A DNA stretch of 64,000 nucleotides, taken from Sabellastarte sp. h YS-2021 (taxonomy: Eukaryota; Annelida; Polychaeta; Sabellida; Sabellidae). Location: contig OZ024930.1 in NCBI GenBank assembly GCA_964017235.1, positions 29,516,614-29,580,613 on the forward strand, written 5' to 3'. The position numbers and the translations under genes were made by a program. The notes under the pieces are model-generated. The model made no database searches and was not told where the DNA came from. It worked only from the letters and a program-made list of their open reading frames with translations. Positions 57,537 to 64,000 of the stretch are shown piece after piece (position 1 is the first letter of the stretch; every line of letters starts with the position of its first letter).

Positions 57537-57995
57537 ATGACCAAGAAGCAGCTCGCTCAAGTGCAAGGAATTTCATTTCCAGCATGCGAGCCTCATGTAA
57601 CAGTTCCTTCAAATCAGCCCTGTCAAATGGTCNNNNNNNNNNNNNNNNNNNNNNNNNNNNNNNNNNNNNNNNNNNNNNNNNNNNNNNNNNNNNNNNNNNN
57701 NNNNNNNNNNNNNNNNNNNNNNNNNNNNNNNNNNNNNNNNNNNNNNNNNNNNNNNNNNNNNNNNNNNNNNNNNNNNNNNNNNNNNNNNNNNNNNNNNNNN
57801 NNNNNNNNNNNNNNNNNNNNNNNNNNNNNNNNGGAGGAAAAAGAGAGAATTGACAGATAAGTTTTTTCCAGAGATTTGAGAATATTGTGGCTGAAGATCC
57901 AGGAAAAACATGCCTTTGACCACATACAAGCCTATATGCACATTGAAAAGAACTTACAGTCTGGCTTTACATCAAATCCAAAGCCAAATAACTAA
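57537..57995 (+). CDS. SABATH-type methyltransferase, last exon, interrupted by assembly gap
   Basis: The acceptor is ATGTATTTAACAG. Frame 2 encodes DQEAARSSARNFISSMRASC then NSSFKSALSNG, matching the family's (Y/F)xxTxRxWSNxxFxxALS region. 200 Ns follow. After the gap, EEKERID, then FFQRFENIVAEDPGK in a shifted frame, then HAFDHIQAYMHIEKN in the first frame again, with stop TAA 57993-57995. This is the usual end of the family. The two apparent one-base shifts sit at homopolymers beside the gap (TTTTTT and AAAAA) and may be assembly errors, or the gene may be a pseudogene. Confidence 0.75.
57633..57832. other. Assembly gap (200 N)
   Basis: A run of exactly 200 N, a nominal gap size. The protein family would need only a few residues between the two sides, so the real missing sequence may be short or may include an intron. 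Confidence 0.99.
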
Positions 57996-58590
57996 ATAAA
58001 TAACTTCAAAAGAGTAATTTTCCACGTGAGTGTGAGTGCCATGAAGGGTTTCAAATGCTCAAAATACTTCAGGCATAATGGTTTTTGACGGGAGACATCA
58101 AGGTTTTTTTACATAACTAAACATACATAAAAATATATTTGAAATATACCTGAGATGTACCAATTGGATATGATTCCTGTTACATGCAGGGTAAATGTTC
58201 TTTATATTTGTAAATATTTGGTTCCTTGCTGGTTCATTTTAATACATTTGTTTTGAATATAAATGTTGCAGTTTCCTCCTGTATTTATTTATGAATGGTC
58301 CGGGTTCATCAGATTCAGTCTTAAAATTGCCAATCATAAAATACATGTTTTATCATGGCAAGAGTTATATAAAATATATTAAGAAGGTTAACAAATTCAT
58401 GAATAAGGTTATTAGTACATTTAGCAGATGATGAGAAATGAAACCAGCTGTCAAATGACTGCCTTCAAGGAAAAAATAAATTGGTGAATCAATGTTTCCA
58501 AAAAAAATAAAGATAGTGCACACCAAGGGAAATATGCATCAGAAAATATTCATGCTTACAGTCCCCAATGTCCGACTCCCAACAGCAATC
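57996..58590. other. Spacer downstream of the methyltransferase gene
   Basis: AT-rich; probably contains the 3' untranslated region. Nothing else recognised. Confidence 0.4.
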
Positions 58591-58636
58591 AAAGGTCAAA
58601 GTTGGGGTTTTACGTCCCGTTCAACAGCCAGCCCAA
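58590..58636 (-). mobile_element. Fragment of family-B SINE 3' end
   Basis: CAAAGTTGGGGTTTTACGTC and CCGTTCAACAGCCAG are the reverse complement of the family-B tail (GTTGAACAGGACGTAAAAC...TTTG). Only the tail is present. Confidence 0.6.
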
Positions 58637-59099
58637 CAGCAATGAGACGCACTTGAGGGTTAATTGTTTATTACACATTTCACTACATGATCATCAATGA
58701 TTATAATACAACTAATCTATAATCTACATACACTTATGTATGTTATATAAATTACGTAAATAAAACATGGTTATAATAAATCACAATTAGATTACAACAT
58801 CACATTTACCTTTGCACTTTAAAGTTACATATAACATATAGCAAAGTTTATATGAAAATAAAATAAACAACATTTGAAACACATGATTAATTATTTTGCT
58901 CATAACATAAAATACTAAAACATAATTATGGTATATACTGTATATTCCCATTTAACCACACTGACTGTGTGGATGATCACTGGTAACACTGAACATAAGT
59001 GTGCCCATTATGCAAATTACTCAAGGCATTATAGACAGCCAATCCCAAATCAGAACCTGAGTGATTATATTTTAACTAAACTTTGACTAATATAGAATA

Positions 59100-59540
59100 A
59101 AATAAGTAATACATCTTATTAAAAATCTCCCAAGCCCAACATGTTAGGAAGCAATACAGGTAGAGCAAAGCTACAGCAAAACACTTTCAAATGCCTTAGC
59201 CACCTGTTCAAAGTCTAAAACTGCTTGTGGGGTTAAAAATATCAGGCGGAAGAAGCCAAAATAGTTTGTAAGGAACACAGCCTTTTAAGCAGTGAAATTG
59301 TTCAGGCCTTTACAGCTTCAATGAGTTTGAAAGTACATTGATGTTCATAATATTTTCCTAGAAACTATAAGTGGTCTCTTTAATTGAAAGGATCTGATAC
59401 AACACTTAACATAAGGATCTTTTAAAACACTATGAAGTACACCACGTGTGATAGACATTGCTTTAAAAGCTGATACATAGTTAACTATCAGAGGGACTGA
59501 AACTACAGATACTTTAGGAATGACAATGACCTTCCCCAAA
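59100..59540 (-). pseudogene. Tyrosine-recombinase remnant of the DIRS-type element
   Basis: Short readable pieces are VSAFKAMSITRGVLHSVLKD (59539-59345) and, in another frame, KAVFLTNYFGFFRLIFLTPQ (near 59290-59230). The latter resembles the start of the catalytic domain of DIRS/Ngaro-like recombinases. The catalytic Tyr region was not found. Low completeness. Confidence 0.5.
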
Positions 59541-59545
59541 CAACA

Positions 59546-60391
59546 CTACATTTCATTATTCAACTCAAGATGATTTAATGTGACAGGAACCCACTGAGGG
59601 TTAACAACCAGATGATTTAAAATCTGCATATCTTGTGTGGACCCTGTCCATCTAGATAAGAGGTCAACTGTTACATTTCTTTTGCTAGGTATGTGAACAT
59701 ATTGCAAGTGAATGTTTTCTAAAGCAGCCAGATACCAAATGTTGCATGCACAACCCCCCAATAAGGTTTCTTGAGTCTCACCTGCTAGCAAGACAGAAAC
59801 AACTGCTTCATTATCACATTGAACCAGGATTTTGTAGCCCGACCAGATATTTTTGAAAAGCTTGGTTGCCACCAGGATGTTAATCATTTCCAAGTGGACT
59901 ATTCCCATGGCCATGTAGACCAAAGGAATTGGGAGGTGATAAATAAAATTTTTCCAACAACCACCCATACCTGTAAGAAAAGCATCAAGTTGGACCACAA
60001 AATCAGCATTTTGTGATCATATATTGATACACCATTGTATTGTTCCAAAAATTTCTTGAACCATGCCAAGTCATATTTGCAATCATTTGTAATGACTATT
60101 CTATTGGGGTTATTGGCATTTCTACACATTTCTAACAGATGGTTAAAATAATGTGCTGGCTTTGCACACTTATGAATATAGAGTAACAATCCGGGCAATA
60201 ATTGGAGTCGCTGCTTTGTGCAAGTTTTCTTGTTGGACCATTCATGGACTATTTGCTGCACTTGGGTTAGTTTATCAAGAGGAATGGAAACAGTGCCCGA
60301 CACCGTATCGACTATCAACTGTTTTTGGAAAGACTGATGTGCAATGGACGGCATGCCATACCCCAGGAAATCATCAATATAGTTGATTACA
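59546..60391 (-). pseudogene. DIRS-type RT palm end and RNase H
   Basis: The YIDDFLGYG catalytic box lies at about 60382-60356, just at the edge of the inserted element. The thumb region continues to 59899. A frame change then leads to RNase H with QLDAFLTGMGGCW, VHLEMINILVATKLF, VQCDNEAVVSVL and HIPSKRNVTVDLLSR, typical of DIRS RNase H. Two overlapping ORFs (60354-59899 and 59998-59546) carry it. Confidence 0.85.
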
Positions 60392-61059
60392 CACAGTAGT
60401 TTTTAATACCTCATTTTAACATTTTTAGTTTATGTGGGGGATTTGCTGCAGAAACAGTTGCACTGCATGAACATTTGTGGGATAAACAAACCACAGTGTT
60501 TATCACACACAAAGAACTCTGTGCTGTTTCTTGTGACAGGAGTGTGTAAAATAATAAAATCACATTTTTAAATTTGAATTTAAAAATATATAAAATCTAT
60601 ATATTTTAATGAAAATTATATGTATGTAAAGCTTGTCTTTTCTTCTTTCTGATGGTATAATTTCAACAATAAAACTTTTTTTAGAAGCAAGTACAGTTAT
60701 CAACATTCCATTCCTTGATGCTGTTTCTTTGTTTTCTTATTTTTATGAATTTTGGAGTGTTAGACACCTTTTCCATGGAATGATGTACAAATTGTGTGAT
60801 TTTATATGGCCTTATAATTGGTACCAGTATATTCCACAGATAATAAGCTTTAAATAGATTTGACTCATTTCCTAATAGTCTTTTGTTTTGTTGTACAAAA
60901 TACAGTTTTATAACAGTGTACTTTGACTCTCCATAGGAGTTTTTTTACACAAATCTGTGTAGTTTCATTGTCAGTTGTGAAAATCAGAATATTATTTAGT
61001 TTGGACCACTGTTTAATACATCTAAAAAATGTATTCATTAGAATAAACAGTTGTTTAAG

Positions 61060-61545
61060 TAACATGTGTAAAATATGTGGACAAAGGGCTCAAACATTTG
61101 CTCAAATAAGAAAAAAAAATGTTTAAAAACAATCAAGATTAAATTTACATCTTTTATGGAATTGATGTTGCAAAAGAAAATGAAAATTTGTTCCCAAAGA
61201 AAATTTGCTTAAAGTGTCTTACATTACGATGAAACATGCAACAGTGAAATCTGTTTTTAAAGGTAAAAAGGAAATGGCAGACAAAGTCACAAAAATATTT
61301 CAACCTCATAGAAGAATTGGATGTAAGGTCTGTCAAATTTATAATGAACAGAAAAAGCCTGGAAGAAAAACAACTACAAAGACTGGCTGTCCCTGTCAAA
61401 AAGAACAAAATTTTATATTGAAAATAATAGAAAGGAACAAAGATAACCTTGACAAACTACTTGACAAACTACTTAAAATGAAAGTGATGAACTCAAAAAG
61501 AACAAACTTTTATATTGAAAATAATAGAAAGAAACAAAGATAACT
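61060..61545 (+). pseudogene. RAG1 N-terminal-like (N-RAG) zinc domain fragment
   Basis: Three Cys clusters occur in the order seen in the non-core N-terminus of RAG1. MCKICGQRAQTFAQIRKK is near 61066. IYIFYGIDVAKENENLFPKK followed by ICLKC is at about 61142-61215 in the neighbouring frame. FQPHRRIGCKVCQIYNEQKK followed by PGRK is at about 61300-61372 back in the first frame. The spacing (CxxC, then hydrophobic-x-x-IDV, acidic stretch, Pro, CxxC, then W/F-x-PH...CxxC, basic tail) parallels vertebrate RAG1 and invertebrate N-RAG proteins. At least two frame shifts and no start context make it non-functional here. Confidence 0.65.
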
Positions 61546-61570
61546 TTCACAAACCACTTAAAATGAAAGT
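61398..61570. repeat. ~97-bp direct duplication in the N-RAG-like ORF
   Basis: CAAAAAGAACAAA...TTTTATATTGAAAATAATAG occurs at about 61398 and again at about 61494, with the following ACAAAGATAAC and CTTAAAATGAAAGTGAT blocks also repeated. A smaller duplication, TTGACAAACTAC, lies within. Confidence 0.8.
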
Positions 61571-62245
61571 GATATGAAAGTTTTGACAATATGTCACTTT
61601 TCGATAGTTTTTCATATACATTTATAAGTTTTAATATTTTTAAAGATTTCTTTTTTCTGTTCTATTATGTTGAAATAAAAATGATTATTAAAAAAAACAT
61701 ATAAATGCTTAAAGTTTTGAATGCACAGAATTAAATTTTAAAAGATTGTACAATGTACTTGTCCTTTGAGCATGTGTCAGTATGCACAAAAATGTTCAAA
61801 AGTACGAAAATATACAGAATTCACTAGGAAAAATTTGTCAGTAAACAAAAGAGTATCTACACAAGATTTATACTGTTGGAAAGCCCAGAATCTGCAGATT
61901 TTCATGTTGTAAAAATTATTGTGAGAAAAAAATCACAAGCATTTTTAAATATATAGAAAACTTTGAAAGGTTTTACAAAATATCAGTACATTTTCTGAGT
62001 TTGTTTATTCTAATGGGAACATTGGAATGTATGAAAAAACAAACAATTTTAAAGTACAAAACAAAAATTATACCATCATAAGCATGAGATATTGTTCTTT
62101 TAATACATGTTATTTGTTTTGCAATTTATTAATCTAATTTTAATTTAAGATTTAAAAAAGAAGACTAAACTTTACTGCACTCTTCTGCCGCATAAAACCC
62201 ACACATGATTTTTCTGCAGTAAACACAACTGAGGCTGTGCAGAAC
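61571..62245. other. AT-rich interior of the CACAGTAG element, nothing recognised
   Basis: A transposase core would be expected here in an autonomous element. None is visible in any frame. Confidence 0.5.
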
Positions 62246-62260
62246 TGAGAGCTATTTATA

Positions 62261-62494
62261 TTTATTTATTTATTTGGGGTTTTACATCGCTTTCAACACT
62301 GTGCAGGTCATACCACGACGGGTAGTTGGAAGGGCAGAGGAAACCAGTACATATAGTTCGCTAGGGTTCTGTACTGTAAACTGCCGACCAACGGCAAGCA
62401 ACTACCAGCTTTCCCACTTACGGCCATGACGGGGATCGAACCCCGGCCGCAGAGGTGGGAGGCGAGAGTGTTACCACTCTGCCACCGTGGCCCC
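62261..62494 (-). mobile_element. tRNA-derived SINE, family A, 15-bp TSD
   Basis: Full-length reverse copy: ATTTATTTATTTATTTGGGG tail at the left, body GGAAACCAGTACATATAG, box B complement GGGATCGAACCCC, box A complement GAGTGTTACCACTCTGCCA. Direct repeats TGAGAGCTATTTATA flank it (62246-62260, 62495-62509). Well conserved, hence relatively young. Confidence 0.93.
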
Positions 62495-62563
62495 TGAGAG
62501 CTATTTATAGAACACTGGTTTGTTTAACAAACTAAAGAGTCTGAGTGAAAACTACTGTGTACA

Positions 62564-63360
62564 TAGTAACCCTGACAATGCATTGTGTAGCGGAGAGTGT
62601 CACTGGTACGCTGAAAAAATTGGCTGCCATCACGAGAGCCAAATGGAATTCTTTGATGAATATAAGCTCCATGCCACTGAAGATCCAACAAATCATAATG
62701 AAACGGGTCAACGTATAAGTGTCGAAAGGCCAGACTCATATCCACTTTGTAAATGTGAGCTCATTTGCCAAGTTTTTCAACTTATCTGTGAGATTATCAA
62801 TAGTAGGGAAGTCAGTTTGAATTCTTAACCCATGTAAGCATTTTTTTCAATAACGTCATTAACTGAAACCCCTTTTGGTCAACTTAGGTCAATAATCACC
62901 CTTCTATGAGAATTGGGTTTGGGTCGGGTCATCATGGGTGAAACGTGGCAGTTCGGTATTTGATTTATCTCAAATGGTCCAGCAATCGTCCCTTTGCTAG
63001 ATTCCTCCTGTATATATGTGTTTATGTCATGGGGAATTCTATTGCAGATTTGTGATTCAAACTGTCATGTCTAAGGGGGCACTTCCTATTAAAACTGAGA
63101 GGAAAGCCATATTCTAATAATTCAATTAACTATCCCAATAATCACTGAAAATGGTCTTCCATTTGGGGATATTTAACTCTGACACCAGTGGGATGTGTGC
63201 TTGCAAGAAATTTGGTTTCCCATGTTTTTTTAACTTCTGAATGTAACTGTAGTAATGACATGTTGTCATTTGAGTTAGAATGTGAAACAGTTGAAACCAT
63301 GGGGTCAGACAATGGTATGAAACCAAATTTCATGTGCGACTGCTGTTTACACCCATCCAA
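62564..63360 (-). pseudogene. DIRS-type RT, N-terminal half
   Basis: Readable on - are KYPQMEDHF/IPKWKTIFSDYWDS near 63150 and then MDMSLAFRHLYVDPFHYDLL with IPFGSRDGSQFFQRTSD (62745 downward). These are the RT fingers and palm blocks of DIRS elements. It ends at the insertion point 62560, and the YIDD box continues at 60391 on the other side. Frameshifts and stops are present throughout. Confidence 0.82.
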
Positions 63361-63379
63361 AATTTGGCAATCAATGATA

Positions 63380-63904
63380 TTCTCTATGTCTCTAGTATTT
63401 TTGTTGCTTAAAAAGAGTGTAAGAAAGTACTGTTGTCTGAAGCATTAATACCGAATATATGTACAACAGTACTATCACCTCACTTAACTGCATCTGGGGG
63501 ATATGTATTATTATTTTCCACACCATATTTGGTGGTTTCATCCATCTTTCCTCGAATATTTTTCAAAGTATCCATTTCTTGTACTTATAAACTTTTATCC
63601 ACAGATGTATCAAGTACCTTGCATTGCAAATCATGTTTCTTCTCCTTACCAGTAACCATGTTACTGGAATGGTGTGAAACATGCATATGTTTGTCTATAC
63701 TAGCGGCATCAGGGACTAACCATCTTATATTCGCCTTGTTAATAGTTTGAGCTTTCACAACACTGGCATGTGATTTTCCACTCATAACCGATGCTGTTCT
63801 GTATGCACGTAAGGCCTGATCCAGGGGGCACACTAACAAACTCTGGACCTCCTTTATCTGACAGTCGGTATTGTAAATTGTTCTGGTGTTATAGCTTTTG
63901 CAGG
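63380..63904 (-). pseudogene. DIRS-type gag remnant
   Basis: The open part from 63904 downward to 63585 reads EVQSLLVCPLDQALRAYRTA, then KANIRWLVPDAASIDKH and GKEKKHDLQCKVLDTSVDKS. It continues in other frames to about 63380. It lies in the gag position upstream of RT. The true start is hidden by the SINE at the window edge. Confidence 0.6.
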
Positions 63905-64000
63905 GGGCCATGGTGGCAGAGTGGTAACACTCTCGCCTCCCACCTCTGAGGCCGGGGTTCGATCCCCATCATGGCCTGAAGTGGGAAAGCTGGTAGTTGC
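63905..64000 (+). mobile_element. tRNA-derived SINE, family A, cut by window end
   Basis: GGGGCCATGGTGGCAGAGTG head with box A, box B GGGTTCGATCCCC and the start of the family body (GTGGGAAAGCTGGTAGTTGC). It is the best-preserved tRNA-like head in the window. Confidence 0.93.

Larger units (their letters stand above)
60392..62559 (+). mobile_element. CACAGTAG-ended DNA element (Chapaev-like?) with N-RAG-like domain
   Basis: CACAGTAGTTTT at 60392 and its complement AAAACTACTGTG ending at 62559 form 12-bp perfect TIRs. TACA flanks both ends (60388-60391 and 62560-62563). The DIRS reading frame resumes exactly when the insert and one TACA are removed, which fixes the boundaries. A 4-bp duplication and CAC-starting TIRs fit Chapaev-type (CMC) elements. 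It encodes only a fragment with RAG1-N-terminal-like Cys motifs and no recognisable transposase core; it holds a SINE at 62261-62494. Confidence 0.78.
59100..63904 (-). mobile_element. DIRS-type tyrosine-recombinase retrotransposon, decayed and split
   Basis: On the - strand the order is gag, reverse transcriptase, RNase H, then tyrosine-recombinase remnants, the DIRS order as I know it. No LTRs, and the terminal repeats were not located. It is interrupted by the element at 60392-62559 inside RT, and by a SINE at about 63905 at the gag end. Confidence 0.8.

Noticed and set aside
57397..57612. Minus-strand ORF reading KELLHEARMLEMKFLALERAA
   Set aside because: It looks protein-like but is the antisense of the methyltransferase last exon, which fits family motifs, phase and a splice acceptor on the + strand.
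60430..60560. Possible coding segment (GGFAAETVALHEHLWDKQT) in the CACAGTAG element
   Set aside because: Short, ends quickly at stops and matches no family I recognise; too weak to call.

Overview
This window is eukaryotic nuclear DNA from an invertebrate animal, most plausibly a mollusc and perhaps a bivalve. It is AT-rich, has spliced exons, and is packed with animal transposable elements: PIF/Harbinger, hAT, a Mag/Steamer-like Ty3 retrotransposon, a second Ty3 with an envelope-like gene, a Tx1/L1-type LINE, a DIRS-type element, tRNA-derived SINEs, fold-back elements and a fragment resembling the RAG1 N-terminal domain. The species cannot be named from the sequence. One 200-base assembly gap lies at 57633-57832.

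The one host gene I can support is on the + strand and spans at least 18.1 to 58.0 kb. Six small exons (18100-18222, 19772-19873, 41404-41534, 42986-43056, 43409-43637, and a last one starting at 57537 and crossing the gap) have consistent splice sites and phases. Together they encode a SABATH-type, SAM-dependent carboxyl methyltransferase. The first exon was not found, and neither were the exons between the SAM-binding motif and the central helix. The introns hold most of the mobile DNA.

Region by region: <1-4687 is a PIF/Harbinger element with a Myb/SANT-like gene and an intact-looking DDE nuclease. 4.7-10.6 kb is a cluster of non-autonomous terminal-inverted-repeat elements and SINEs, including a MULE-like element inside a SINE. 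10579-15200 is a second, inverted and damaged Harbinger copy. 15.2-18.1 kb has a SINE and a small MITE. 20-30.5 kb, in the large intron, carries a decayed Ty3 element with gag, pol, a duplicated env-like ORF and further downstream ORFs. 31.2-33.6 kb is a 2.3-kb fold-back built of ~148-bp repeats. 34231-38994 is a very young Mag/Steamer-like retrotransposon with identical 169-bp LTRs, a 5-bp target duplication and a tRNA-Leu primer site. The next large intron (43638-57536) holds a decayed relative of that element split by a 3.4-kb hAT transposon, then a Tx1/L1 LINE. Downstream of the host gene a DIRS-type element on the - strand is split by a 2.17-kb element with CACAGTAG termini and 4-bp duplications; that element carries the N-RAG-like zinc domain and is itself hit by a SINE.

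The most interesting items are the N-RAG-like domain inside an element with RSS-heptamer-like ends, the young Steamer-like element, the large methyltransferase gene whose introns absorbed several generations of transposons, the 148-bp-repeat fold-back, and the hAT exon whose splice donor has been multiplied in tandem. Assignments rest on motif recognition by eye; no database search was possible.
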